25,190 nt of DNA from DATAOG01 sp046727895. GTDB taxonomy: Bacteria > Pseudomonadota > Alphaproteobacteria > Geminicoccales > Geminicoccaceae. Under the pieces are notes generated by a model. It saw nothing but the letters and a program-made list of their open reading frames with translations. It made no database searches and was not told where the DNA came from. The position numbers and the translations under genes are program-made. The DNA lies in assembly GCA_046727895.1 (NCBI GenBank), contig JBKPDM010000394.1, positions 1-25,190 of the forward strand. Direction: 5' to 3'. Shown here one piece after another: positions 1 to 7,714 of the stretch; position 1 is the stretch's first letter, and the number at the start of each line of letters is the position of its first letter.

Positions 1-1
1 C

Positions 2-460
2 CTCGAGGTCGCGCGCGACCACGGCGCGGATGCCCTCATCGACACCGCGAGCGAGGACGTGCGCGCGCGCGTCAGAGAGCTCACCGAGGGCCACGGCGCC
101 AACGTCGTGTTCGATCCGGTCGGCGGCGAACTGTTCGAGGCATCGCTGCGCAGCATCGCCTGGGCGGGACGAATCCTGGTGGTCGGCTTCGCGAGCGGTC
201 AGATTCCCCAGATCCCGGCCAATCTGTTGCTGGTCAAGAACTCCGCGGCGATCGGCTTCTACTGGGGCAGTTATCGCCGGCACGACCCGGCGCGGGTGCA
301 CGCCTCCTTCGAGACCCTTCTGCGCTGGCACACGGAGGGCCGGATCAGGCCGCATGTCTCGGCGCTGCATCCCCTCCCCGAGGCCAGGAGCGCGCTCGCA
401 CTGCTGCTGGCGCGCAGGAGCACCGGCAAGGTCGTGCTGACCATGGACGGCGAGCAATGA
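2..460 (+). CDS. NAD(P)H:quinone oxidoreductase / zinc-type alcohol dehydrogenase family, C-terminal part (5' truncated)
   Basis: The reading frame is open from base 2, so the start lies outside the window; about 152 residues are visible. The segment HGADALID ... GANVVFDPVGG ... LRSIAWAGRILVVGFASG is the nucleotide-binding half of the medium-chain dehydrogenase/reductase superfamily, quinone oxidoreductase branch. The later stretch NLLLVKNSAAIGFYWG and the end STGKVVLTM are also typical of that branch. Such enzymes reduce quinones or enoyl/carbonyl substrates with NAD(P)H in the cytosol; the substrate here cannot be read from the sequence. The stop TGA is 10 bases before the macro-domain gene, so the two are probably co-transcribed. 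Confidence 0.85.
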   Translation, partial: LEVARDHGADALIDTASEDVRARVRELTEGHGANVVFDPVGGELFEASLRSIAWAGRILVVGFASGQIPQIPANLLLVKNSAAIGFYWGSYRRHDPARVHASFETLLRWHTEGRIRPHVSALHPLPEARSALALLLARRSTGKVVLTMDGEQ

Positions 461-470
461 GGAGCGAGTC

Positions 471-992
471 ATGAGCGGGCGTATGGTCGTGGTCCAGGGC
501 GACATCACCAGGCAGGAGGTCGATGCGATCGTCAACGCCGCCAATGAGCGCCTGCTCGGCGGCGGTGGGGTGGATGGCGCGATTCATCGCGCCGCCGGGC
601 CGGAGCTGAAGGAAGAATGCAGGCAGATCGGCGGCTGTCCGACCGGCAAAGCCCGGATCACCAAGGGCTACGAGCTGCCCGCTCGCTACGTCATCCACAC
701 CGTTGGCCCGGTGTGGCATGGTGGCAGCAAAGGCGAGCCCGAACTTCTGGCCTCGTGCTATCGGAACTCGCTGAAGCTGGCGGTCGCCAACGGCGTCAAG
801 ACAATCGCCTTTCCCGGGATCAGTACCGGCGTCTACGGCTATCCGCTGGAGGCGGCCACCCGCCTGGCTATAGCTACGGTCAGGGACTGTTTGGCGAACA
901 TGCCATCGATCGAGGAGGTGCGCTTCGTGACCTTCGGCGACCAGGCGACCAAGGTCGCCGAGCAGGTCCTGGTCGAGAACGGCAAGACCTGA
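471..992 (+). CDS. Macro domain protein, probable O-acetyl-ADP-ribose deacetylase (YmdB-like)
   Basis: A 173-residue protein that is a single macro domain, close to the usual length for the MacroD/YmdB class. Visible ligand-binding motifs are GDIT at residues 10-13 (Asp11), NAAN at 22-25, a glycine loop GGGGVDGAIHRAAG at about 30-43, and GISTGVYGYP near 120-130. Family members bind ADP-ribose and hydrolyse O-acetyl-ADP-ribose or mono-ADP-ribosyl groups in the cytosol. The start at 471 is supported by AGGAGCGAG just upstream (around 460-468). It follows the oxidoreductase gene by 10 bases. Its TGA (990-992) directly abuts the reverse-strand stop of the Na/Pi cotransporter (993-995), within TGATCA. 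Confidence 0.9.
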   Translation: MSGRMVVVQGDITRQEVDAIVNAANERLLGGGGVDGAIHRAAGPELKEECRQIGGCPTGKARITKGYELPARYVIHTVGPVWHGGSKGEPELLASCYRNSLKLAVANGVKTIAFPGISTGVYGYPLEAATRLAIATVRDCLANMPSIEEVRFVTFGDQATKVAEQVLVENGKT

Positions 993-1514
993 TCAGCGGG
1001 CGGCGCTGCGCGGCGCCCGTGCTTCGGTCTCGTCCTCCGTCGCCGCCGGGTCCGCAGGCGGATCGACGGGGTCAGGCGATGCGCCATCTCCCGTCTCAGC
1101 AGCCGCCGCCTCGCGGCGCTGCGACGTTCCATAACTCTCGCTGTCTTCCTGCATGGCGCGCTGCTCGACCCGCTTGAGCCGCGAGCGGTAGAGCTGGCCA
1201 GCCTCGTCGAGCAGCGGATAGGCGATCGCGCAGATGTGCGAGTGAATTCGCTTGAGATCGCGCAGGATGTCGAGGTGCAGAGCGCTCGAATCGATGCTCT
1301 CCGGCCGCCCGGCGCGCAACCGCGCGAGGTGATTCTCCGCCGCCTGCCGCTCCGCATTGCGCACCGCGACCTTCTCGTCGATCAGCTTGCGCGCGATCGC
1401 GACATCGCCCGACATGAACACGCCGAGCGCCATCTGCAGATTGTCGAGGATGTGAGCATGCAGCGCTTCAATCTCTCTCCAGCCCTCGCTGGAGAAGCGC
1501 AGCTGCAGGCGGAT
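993..1514 (-). pseudogene. C-terminal part of the Na/Pi cotransporter, separated by an in-frame TAG
   Basis: Downstream of the amber codon the same reading frame stays open for 173 more codons, down to TGA at 993-995. It begins IRLQLRFSSEGWREIEALHAH and continues DNLQMALGVFMSGD, then helical sequence such as KLIDEKVAVRNAE and LHLDILRDLKRIHSHICAIA. This is the rest of the PhoU-like helical domain normally present at the C-terminus of Na/Pi cotransporter II-type bacterial proteins, followed by an acidic, proline-rich, probably disordered tail. The first ATG in this segment is at 1433, without a good Shine-Dalgarno, so independent translation is doubtful. It is expressed only if the TAG is read through, is a sequencing error, or is corrected. 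Confidence 0.75.
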
Positions 1515-1517
1515 CTA
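1515..1517 (-). other. In-frame amber codon splitting the Na/Pi cotransporter gene
   Basis: Plus-strand CTA at 1515-1517 is TAG on the coding strand, read as ...SLVELADK-TAG-IRLQLRFSS.... Frame and family-like sequence continue unchanged on both sides. A single base change from CAG (Gln) or another sense codon would explain it. TAG is used as a normal terminator elsewhere in the window (double-NBD ABC ATPase at 7686-7688; O-antigen ligase-like gene at 17178-17180), so genome-wide amber reassignment is unlikely. Confidence 0.85.
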
Positions 1518-2828
1518 CTTGTCCGCCAGCTCGACCAGGCTCTTGTCGATGATGTCGCCAATGTGCTCGAGATTGGTCGTGAACGCCAGAATATCGGCCG
1601 AGCGGCGGCTCTCGCCCGGATTGAGCGGTTCGCGGCTGACGTCGACGACGAACAGCTTGATCGCCTCGTGCAGCTTGTCGACCGAGGCCTCCAGGCCCTG
1701 CAGCGAGGCGAGCTTCTGCCGATCGTTGTAGCGGAAGACGTCCAGACAGTTGCGCAGCATGGTCTCGATGAAGTCGCCCATGCGCAGTGCCTCGCGTGCC
1801 GCGCAGGCGAGTGCCAGGCTCGGGCTGTCCAGGGTCGAGCGATCGAGATGGCGCGGCCGCTCGGGATCGGCCTCGACCGGCGGGTCGGGCAAAACTCGCG
1901 CGCAGAGCCTTGCGACGGCGTCGGTCAACGGGATGAAGGCGATACCGAGGGCCAAATTGAAGGCCGTGTGAAAGTTGACCACGACGCGCCCGGGAACGGC
2001 CTCCAGCAGCTGCAGCCAGGGCACGATCATGCCGACCAGCGGGGCCACGACAACGCAGCCGACCAACCGGAACAGGAGGTTGCCGACGGCGACCCGGCGC
2101 GCCGCGGGACGGTCGGCGTAAGTGGCGGTGATCGCGGGCATGCCGGCACCGAGATTGGCGCCGAGCACCAAAGTGCAGGCGATCGTCAGCGGCAGGATCG
2201 CGAAGCTGGCGAGCGACATGATCAGGAGCACGATCGCCAGGCTGGAGTGGGCGAGCCAGGTGAGCAGAGCGCCGATCAGGATCGCAATCAGCGTCGCGTG
2301 ACCGAGAGCGCCGAACAGTTCCTCGAGGATCGTCGAGTTGCGCATCGGCTCCGAAGCCATGAGGATCAGGCGCAGCGCCAAAAGCATCAGACCGAGACCG
2401 ATTGCGACCCGCCCAAGGCCGTGCAAGGTCCAGGCCGGTGCGCCCAGGTGGACGACCACGCCGAGCAGGATCAGGGCTGGCGCCAGCCAGTGGATATTGA
2501 GTGACAGCACCTGAGCGACCAGCGAACTACCCAGGTCGGCGCCCAACATGACCGCGAGCGCCGGCCCGGTTTCGACCAGACCGCGGCCAGCAAAGGAAGC
2601 GACCACGAGCGCGGTCGCGGTGCTGCTCTGGAGAATTCCGGTGACGCCAAGGCCCGCAACAAATGCCGCAAGGCGGTTGCGCAGCGAGACCCGCAGCCAA
2701 TGGCGCAGATCGGCGCCGAAGGTGCGCATGATGCCGGTCCGGACCATGCGCGTGCCCCACAGCAGCAGGGCGACCGCGCCGAGCACTTGAATGAGAACGT
2801 CCGTCGCCGACTGACCGGCCACGGTCAA
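1515..2828 (-). CDS. Na+/phosphate cotransporter (NptA/YjbB-like), ends early at TAG
   Basis: An inner-membrane protein of the bacterial Na/Pi cotransporter II family. 437 residues precede the amber stop; with read-through the product would be about 611 residues, the usual size class. The family's two inverted repeats are visible: GVTGILQSSTATALV at 61-75 (QSS at 67-69) and TWLAHSSLAIVLL near 190-202 (HSS at 194-196), set in many hydrophobic helices up to about residue 305. The PhoU-like cytoplasmic helical domain starts near residue 335 (EALRMGDFIETMLRNCLDVF) and is cut by the stop. The start is taken as TTG at 2828, with GAGGAGG about 5 bases upstream; GTG at 2822 is the alternative. The transport core is complete, so the shortened protein could still be inserted in the membrane. 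Confidence 0.85.
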   Translation of the reverse strand: MTVAGQSATDVLIQVLGAVALLLWGTRMVRTGIMRTFGADLRHWLRVSLRNRLAAFVAGLGVTGILQSSTATALVVASFAGRGLVETGPALAVMLGADLGSSLVAQVLSLNIHWLAPALILLGVVVHLGAPAWTLHGLGRVAIGLGLMLLALRLILMASEPMRNSTILEELFGALGHATLIAILIGALLTWLAHSSLAIVLLIMSLASFAILPLTIACTLVLGANLGAGMPAITATYADRPAARRVAVGNLLFRLVGCVVVAPLVGMIVPWLQLLEAVPGRVVVNFHTAFNLALGIAFIPLTDAVARLCARVLPDPPVEADPERPRHLDRSTLDSPSLALACAAREALRMGDFIETMLRNCLDVFRYNDRQKLASLQGLEASVDKLHEAIKLFVVDVSREPLNPGESRRSADILAFTTNLEHIGDIIDKSLVELADK

Positions 2829-3104
2829 ACGGCCCTCCTCGGCTCACCGGACGTGAGCGGGCTCACCCGAGAGAGCGAGACACCAAACAGGGAGGGCTCG
2901 GGAGCTTTCGGCCAGAGGCAGGCGCCGACCGGGCATGCGTCCGCCCGCAGGCCAAAGGCTGCGCAGATCGCGCTCTGCCAAAGCGCCCTCGCCATCTCGA
3001 CCAGCGCCGCACAAGCTGCCGCGACGATCGGCCCTGCCGATGCGGCGGTTGTCGAAGCCGAACTGTTTCCGGGCGTCGTCCGCCCCGCTCCAACCGGGCG
3101 GGCG

Positions 3105-3755
3105 TCACTCGTCGGTGGCGTCGCGGTCGCTCGCCGTGGTGTCGCCGAACAGAGGTGAGCGGCTGCGCTCCTCGACTCGCGCCGCGCCGACGCTGCCACC
3201 GGTGCCCTCAGAGTTGAGCACGCTGATGTTGCCGGCGATCTGGCCACCTCGCTCCAGCTCGAACTCGCCGTAGCGCACCGTGCCCGTGAGCCTGCCGGTG
3301 CCGCGCACGATCAGGCGCTTGCGCACCGTCAGGTCGCCCTCATACACGCCGCTGATATCGGCCTCTTCGACCTCGCAACCACCGGTGAACCGGCCCGAGC
3401 GGGCGATCTCGAGCGCAAGGGTGTCGTTCAGCGTGACCTCAACCTCACCCTCGACCACAAGTCGGTCACAGGAGCTGATCTCGCCGGACAGACGGATCCC
3501 CTCGCCGACGATCAACCGCTTGCCGCCATAGCGGTCGGGTTCCGCATGCGCCGGCGGCATGGTGGCGGCTTCCGTGGTCCCAGGGCCGCCAGCCGGCGTC
3601 GGAGCGGCCGGGCCACCTGGCCCGGTCGGCTCGACTTTGCGGCGCGGCAGCTCGGGTTGCCCGGCAGCCTTAGCCGTGCTGTCGCCAGAGGGTCGACGAA
3701 ACGCCCCCTCACCGCTCGCCGGAAGCTCGGTTTCGGTGTCTTTCTTGCGGAACAT
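3105..3755 (-). CDS. Bactofilin (polymer-forming cytoskeletal protein)
   Basis: A 216-residue protein with the bactofilin layout: a flexible, proline/glycine-rich N-terminal tail (about 1-75), a central right-handed beta-helix domain (about 80-185) and a short charged C-terminal tail. The core shows the repeating short beta-strand pattern, for example RLIVGEGIRLSGEISSCDRL, VEGEVEVTLN, SGVYEGDLTVRKRLIVRGTG, and LTGTVRYGEFELERGGQIAG. Bactofilins polymerise without nucleotide at the inner membrane and scaffold cell-shape or envelope-building enzymes. The tail is longer than in minimal bactofilins. The start is ATG at 3755, but no strong Shine-Dalgarno lies in front of it. The 118-base leader contains a marked inverted repeat (see 3792-3829). 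Confidence 0.88.
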   Translation of the reverse strand: MFRKKDTETELPASGEGAFRRPSGDSTAKAAGQPELPRRKVEPTGPGGPAAPTPAGGPGTTEAATMPPAHAEPDRYGGKRLIVGEGIRLSGEISSCDRLVVEGEVEVTLNDTLALEIARSGRFTGGCEVEEADISGVYEGDLTVRKRLIVRGTGRLTGTVRYGEFELERGGQIAGNISVLNSEGTGGSVGAARVEERSRSPLFGDTTASDRDATDE

Positions 3756-3791
3756 GGCAACGCAACCCCCAGCTGTCCGGATTCTTCAGTG

Positions 3792-3829
3792 ATCTGTTAA
3801 CGAGGACCACTAACTATCCTCTAACAGAT
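3792..3829. repeat. Inverted repeat in the leader of the bactofilin gene
   Basis: ATCTGTTA-AC-GAGG at 3792-3805 pairs with CCTC-TAACAGAT at 3818-3829, giving 12 base pairs with a 2-base bulge around a 12-base loop. It lies in an unusually AT-rich island between the end of the EI24-like gene and the start of the bactofilin gene, both read on the minus strand. There is no T-run after it on that strand, so it looks more like an operator or 5' leader hairpin than a classic terminator. TAAC recurs at 3798, 3811 and 3822, and TTAACCA lies nearby at 3852-3858. Confidence 0.6.
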
Positions 3830-3873
3830 ACCAAATCCTCCTCAGGAACGATTAACCACACGATCGGGCGAAG

Positions 3874-4614
3874 TCAAACACTTCTGTCGCCCGTAGATCG
3901 AACGACCTCCAGTTCGCCCGGCACCGGCGCGCCTCGACTATGCCAGGCCGTACCGCCGCTCCGGCGCAAGCCCTCGAACAGATGAACCATGAACGCGATC
4001 GCCACCACCGGGGCGATCAGATTAAAGCCCGGCACCATTAGCATCGCGGCGATGATCGCGCCAGCCAGCCAAAGTCGCCCGCGTACGCGACGACGCAGCC
4101 CGACCACAAGTGCCGCGGGCAACCGCCGCCCGGCCACCAGCTCGAAGTACTCGCGGCCGAGAAGATAACCGTTCAGGGCCAGATACACCAGAAGGTTCGT
4201 GCCCGGAATCAGATAGAGCGGCAGCGCCAGCAGATTGAGGACCACCGCGACCACAGCGAAGCGCAGCGTCGTCTGCAGCGCCTGCCCCAGGCCCATCCCC
4301 GCGGGTGGCGGCAGATCTCGATAGTGCTGCTGCTCGACGGCGTCGACGACGTCCTCGGCGAACAGACCGAGGGTGAGCGCAAACACCACTGGAAACAGCA
4401 GCCAGGCCAGCAGCAGCGCGGCCACCGAGCCGGCGAGCGCGAGCAGCGCGTTCAACCAGACCAGACCCGTGGGATCCAGGACAGTGAGGGCCGTCGACAC
4501 CAGCGCCATCAACACCGCGAAGGTCGCGATCGCCAGCAGGGCGCAACGACCCACGAGCCGCCTGGTCGAGGGCTCTGCCAGCTGCCAAAAGCCGCGGATC
4601 AACGCGTCGAGCAC
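3874..4614 (-). CDS. EI24-domain / CysZ-like inner-membrane protein
   Basis: A 246-residue multi-pass membrane protein of the EI24/CysZ superfamily. Hydrophobic segments are at about 24-45, 55-85, 115-140 and 180-210. The family-like elements are LLFPVVFALTLGLFAEDVVD after the second segment, PLYLIPGTNLLVYLALNGYL and LLGREYFELVAGRR near 133-164, and LMVPGFNLIAPVVAIAFMVH near the end. CysZ proteins take up sulfate for cysteine synthesis; more distant EI24 members are uncharacterised, and no cysteine gene is nearby, so the substrate is open. The start is GTG at 4614, with AGGTGAG a few bases upstream. It is transcribed away from the adenosine kinase gene. Confidence 0.8.
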   Translation of the reverse strand: MLDALIRGFWQLAEPSTRRLVGRCALLAIATFAVLMALVSTALTVLDPTGLVWLNALLALAGSVAALLLAWLLFPVVFALTLGLFAEDVVDAVEQQHYRDLPPPAGMGLGQALQTTLRFAVVAVVLNLLALPLYLIPGTNLLVYLALNGYLLGREYFELVAGRRLPAALVVGLRRRVRGRLWLAGAIIAAMLMVPGFNLIAPVVAIAFMVHLFEGLRRSGGTAWHSRGAPVPGELEVVRSTGDRSV

Positions 4615-4681
4615 GAACTCACCTGCGCGCCGGTTTGGGGCCGATATGGGTAACGCGATTGCGCGATGCTAGGCCATCGAC

Positions 4682-4703
4682 GAAGCGATCGGCAGGTCGC
4701 TTC
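4682..4703. repeat. Perfect 7-bp inverted repeat between divergent genes
   Basis: GAAGCGA (4682-4688) and TCGCTTC (4697-4703) form a perfect dyad with an 8-base spacer. It sits in the 201-base region between the EI24-like gene and the sugar kinase gene, about 75 bases upstream of the candidate kinase promoter. It could be an operator for a dimeric regulator; no regulator gene is adjacent, so this is only a candidate. Confidence 0.4.
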
Positions 4704-4754
4704 ACGGATGTTCTTCTGTTTCGCCGCAAGCGTGTTTTAACGCAAACGAGTGAA

Positions 4755-4782
4755 TTGCGCCGATATTCCACACTCCTATACT
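4755..4782 (+). promoter_or_regulatory. Candidate sigma-70-type promoter of the sugar kinase
   Basis: TTGCGC (4755-4760), a 16-base spacer, then TATACT (4777-4782), which matches the -10 consensus at five of six positions. Transcription would start near 4789, leaving a short leader of about 27 bases before ATG 4816. The site overlaps the 5' extension of the open frame, which supports 4816 over 4750 as the real start. Confidence 0.5.
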
Positions 4783-4815
4783 CCGCCGGCCACAACGAGC
4801 CGGAGCCGAGCTGCG

Positions 4816-5823
4816 ATGACCACCGACGAGCCGCCTGTCCGAATGGATGTCCTCGGTCTCGGCAACGCCATCGTCGACGTGATCGCCGAGGCCGACGATC
4901 GGCTGCTCGAGCGTCTGGATCTCGCCAAGGGGACCATGACCCTGGTCGATCACCCGCGTGTCAGTGAGCTCTACGAACACATGGGACCGGGCGTTGAGAT
5001 GTCCGGCGGTTCGTGTGCCAACACTATGGCGGCCCTCGCCTCGCTCGGCGCCGCGGTGGCCTATGTCGGTAAGGTGCAGAGCGACCAGATGGGCGAGGTG
5101 TTCGGCCACGACATTCGCGCCGCCGGCGTCGAGTTCCGGACGCCGCCGCTGAGGAGCGGTCCGCCGACCGCGCGCTGCCTGGTGTTCGTGACGCCCGATG
5201 CTCAGCGGACCATGGCCACCTACCTCGGCGCCTGCGTGGAGCTGGGCCCGGACGACGTCGACGAGGCCGCGGTCGCGGCGGTCAAGGTCACCTATCTCGA
5301 AGGCTATCTCTGGGACCGCCCGGATGCCAAAGCGGCATGCCTCAAGGCGGCCGAGGTCGCGCATCGCCATGGCCGGCGCGTCGCGCTGACCCTGTCCGAT
5401 CCGTTCTGCGTCGCCCGCTGGCGCAGCGAGTTTGCCGACCTGATCACCCGTCACGTCGATATTCTGATCGCCAATGAGGTCGAAATCTGCAGCCTCTACG
5501 GCGCCAATGACCTCGAGCAGGCGGTCGACCTGGTCCGCGGCCAAGTGGGCATCGCGGCGCTCACTCGCAGCGCAGAGGGCTCGGTGATCGTCGCCGAGCG
5601 CGAGACTCATCGGGTGCCGGCGGCGCCGGTCGCGCGCGTGGTCGACACCACCGGCGCGGGCGACCTCTATGCTGCGGGCCTGCTCTACGGCCTGACCCAT
5701 GAGCTGCCGCTCGCAGCCTGCGCTCGACTGGGCGGCCTGGCGGCGGCCGAGATCCTCGGTCACTATGGCGCCCGGCCCGAACGTCCGCTTACGCCGCTGC
5801 CGGACGCCGCGCTGGCGGGTTGA
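4816..5823 (+). CDS. PfkB-family sugar kinase, adenosine kinase-like
   Basis: A 335-residue cytosolic carbohydrate/nucleoside kinase of the PfkB (ribokinase) family. The N-terminal DVLGLGNAIVDVIAE and the substrate-binding glycine motif EMSGGSCANTMAALASLG (about 61-78) are those of bacterial adenosine kinase-like proteins. NEVE at 220-223 is the metal/phosphate-binding motif, and DTTGAGDLYAAG (277-288) is the PfkB signature with catalytic base Asp283. The reaction is ATP-dependent phosphorylation of a sugar or nucleoside 5'-OH; adenosine is the likely substrate, but close relatives act on other sugars. The start at 4816 is preferred because GGAG lies at 4802-4805 and a promoter-like site lies downstream of the earlier ATG at 4750. 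It ends 25 bases before the convergent solute-binding protein gene. Confidence 0.88.
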   Translation: MTTDEPPVRMDVLGLGNAIVDVIAEADDRLLERLDLAKGTMTLVDHPRVSELYEHMGPGVEMSGGSCANTMAALASLGAAVAYVGKVQSDQMGEVFGHDIRAAGVEFRTPPLRSGPPTARCLVFVTPDAQRTMATYLGACVELGPDDVDEAAVAAVKVTYLEGYLWDRPDAKAACLKAAEVAHRHGRRVALTLSDPFCVARWRSEFADLITRHVDILIANEVEICSLYGANDLEQAVDLVRGQVGIAALTRSAEGSVIVAERETHRVPAAPVARVVDTTGAGDLYAAGLLYGLTHELPLAACARLGGLAAAEILGHYGARPERPLTPLPDAALAG

Positions 5824-5848
5824 GGTGGCGCTGTCACCGCGCGGGCTC

Positions 5849-7714
5849 TCATCCCGCACCGTCGAACCAGAAAGTATCGGGGTGATAGATGCCGAACTGC
5901 GCGCCCGGCTCCCAGTTGTACACCCCCTCCTTCGGTACGTTGCGCAGCGTCTCCCGTACGGCGACCGGCTGGAGGACGCCCGCGATCAGACTGATCGAGT
6001 ACACCTGGTCGCTCCAAATCGGCAGGATCTGGTCCCAGATCTGCTGGCGTTCCTCGGTGGTCTTGGCCTCGCGCCAGTCCTGGAACAGCTTGAGCAGCTC
6101 GGCGGCCTGCGGCTGATCGGGTGCCTCGCCCGCCTCGCCCTTGGTTTCGAAGTACTGGCCCCACTTCGGCCACTGGAGTTGCTGCTGGCTGGTCGGAGCG
6201 AATTCCTCGGGGCTCATATCCGCGCTTGGAATGCCGTTCTCCAGACCGAACCAGATCGACATCAGGGCCTCACCCGAGAAGATCCGATTGCGAAAGACCT
6301 CGCGCTGGGAGGGTCTGGGATCGATCTTGATGCCAAGCTTGAGCCACTGCGCGGCCACCAGCTCCAGAACGTCGGCCTGCTCGGTCTCCTCGCCCGCGGT
6401 CTCGACGACCAGCTCCATCGGCCGCCCGTCGGGCAGCAGCCGCAGCCCGTCGCTCGAGCGCTTGGTCAAGCCGATCTCGTCGAGCAGTGCGTTGGCGCGC
6501 TCCAGATCGAAGTCCGCCCATTCGCTCCGGTACTCCGGCTTGTAGAGCGGGCTTTGCGGCAGCACCGTGTTCTGGCCGCCGATCCCGAGACCAAAGAACA
6601 GGATCTGATTGATCTCGTCGCGGTCGACCGCGAGCGAGAGGGCACGGCGGAAGCGAACGTCGCGGAAAAGCTCGCGCCAGACCTTATCCTGCGCGTTGAG
6701 GTTGGGATAGACGGCGAGGTGCGCGCCGCGTGCGGTGTGCCACAGATAGGGGACGAGATGGCTGCGTTCCTCGCTCTCCTTGAGGAAGGTGTAATGCTTG
6801 AAGAACAGGCCGCGTGATTGCAGGTCGGTCTCGCCCGCGCCGGTCTTGATCGGGATCAGCTTGTCGTCAACCACGTCGAAGACCACCCGATCGATGTAAG
6901 GCAATTGCTGGCCATTGGGGTCGACCCGGTGGAAGTAGGGGTTGCGCTCGAACACGAACCGGGTCGCCGGCGGCGGCGTGGTCAGACGCCAGGGTTGCAG
7001 CGTCGGCAGGTCCGGATTGTCGAACTTGTACATGTCGTCGTGGCGGCCGTGCAGCTGCGCCCAGTCGCGCGCCTGGGTTTCCTTGACCAGCGCCGCCAGT
7101 TTTGCCGGGTCGGCATAATGTTCGTGAAATTGCTTCAGGTAATGCGCGGGCATGTAAATGAACATGGGCGTCGCCCGCGCCAGCGCCGGCAGGAAGAAGG
7201 GGTTGGGCTTCGACCAGCTGTAGCGCACCGTCAGTGGATCGGGGAACTCGACCACCGGCGGCTCGCCATCGACGAACAGCTCGATCGGCGGCCCGGTCGG
7301 GCTCAGTGCTTCATTATTGGCGACGTCCTGCCACCAGTAGCGGAAATCCTCGCTCGTGAACGGCTCGCCGTCCGACCAGCGATGCCCCTTGCGCAGATGC
7401 AGGGTGAAGATTCGCCCGTCCTCGACATCGATGTCCTTAAGAATGTCCGGCGCGAGTTCGAGCTTTTCGTTGTAGCCGACCAGGCGCGCATAGCCATAGA
7501 CCACCATCAGACGAGTGTCCTTGGCCCGGCCGACCAGCATATGCAGGTCGCCGCCCGGCTTGCCGATCGACTTGCCGTCGGCGCTGAAGTCGCTCACCAG
7601 GGGCTCGTCGGGTGGACCGGCGCTCGCGGGCGGCGCGGCCGCGAGCAGGCCGGCGACGAGCAGCGGGATCGTGGCGAGGGTCGCGCTAGGCAGCGGTGAG
7701 AACAGCTTGAGCAT
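5849..7714 (-). CDS. ABC transporter solute-binding protein, family 5 (peptide/opine/nickel type)
   Basis: A 621-residue periplasmic binding protein of solute-binding family 5. The first 32 residues are a signal peptide: a hydrophobic run TLATIPLLVAGLLAAAP, then a cleavage site after ASA. Family motifs include LVGYNEKLELAPDILKD, FTLHLRKGHRWSDGEPFTSE (about 100-125), FRRALSLAVDRDEINQILF and YKPEYRSEWADFDLERANAL. The size fits the long alphaproteobacterial subgroup. The start ATG at 7714 lies inside the 3' end of the ATPase gene (29-base overlap) and is backed by GGAAG about 6 bases upstream, implying translational coupling. It is the last gene of the minus-strand unit, and no permease gene follows it. 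The ligand cannot be read from the sequence. Confidence 0.92.
   Translation of the reverse strand: MLKLFSPLPSATLATIPLLVAGLLAAAPPASAGPPDEPLVSDFSADGKSIGKPGGDLHMLVGRAKDTRLMVVYGYARLVGYNEKLELAPDILKDIDVEDGRIFTLHLRKGHRWSDGEPFTSEDFRYWWQDVANNEALSPTGPPIELFVDGEPPVVEFPDPLTVRYSWSKPNPFFLPALARATPMFIYMPAHYLKQFHEHYADPAKLAALVKETQARDWAQLHGRHDDMYKFDNPDLPTLQPWRLTTPPPATRFVFERNPYFHRVDPNGQQLPYIDRVVFDVVDDKLIPIKTGAGETDLQSRGLFFKHYTFLKESEERSHLVPYLWHTARGAHLAVYPNLNAQDKVWRELFRDVRFRRALSLAVDRDEINQILFFGLGIGGQNTVLPQSPLYKPEYRSEWADFDLERANALLDEIGLTKRSSDGLRLLPDGRPMELVVETAGEETEQADVLELVAAQWLKLGIKIDPRPSQREVFRNRIFSGEALMSIWFGLENGIPSADMSPEEFAPTSQQQLQWPKWGQYFETKGEAGEAPDQPQAAELLKLFQDWREAKTTEERQQIWDQILPIWSDQVYSISLIAGVLQPVAVRETLRNVPKEGVYNWEPGAQFGIYHPDTFWFDGAG

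Noticed and set aside
1236..2504. A 422-codon plus-strand open frame opposite the Na/Pi cotransporter
   Set aside because: Its product is low-complexity (Gln, Asp, Arg, His) without motifs, and the minus strand holds the recognisable transporter.
2829..3104. Possible small genes between the cotransporter and the bactofilin
   Set aside because: Open frames of up to about 150 codons occur on both strands, but none has a ribosome-binding site with a convincing protein; I see only intergenic sequence there.
4750..4815. Earlier ATG for the adenosine kinase-like gene, adding 22 residues
   Set aside because: A promoter-like -10 (4777-4782) lies inside the extension, the extra residues do not look like family sequence, and a Shine-Dalgarno sits before ATG 4816.
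5824..5857. Small hairpins (GCGGG/CCCGC at 5841-5857) between the converging kinase and binding-protein genes as a terminator
   Set aside because: The stem is only 5 bp, has no T-run on either strand, and overlaps the binding-protein stop codon; too weak to annotate.
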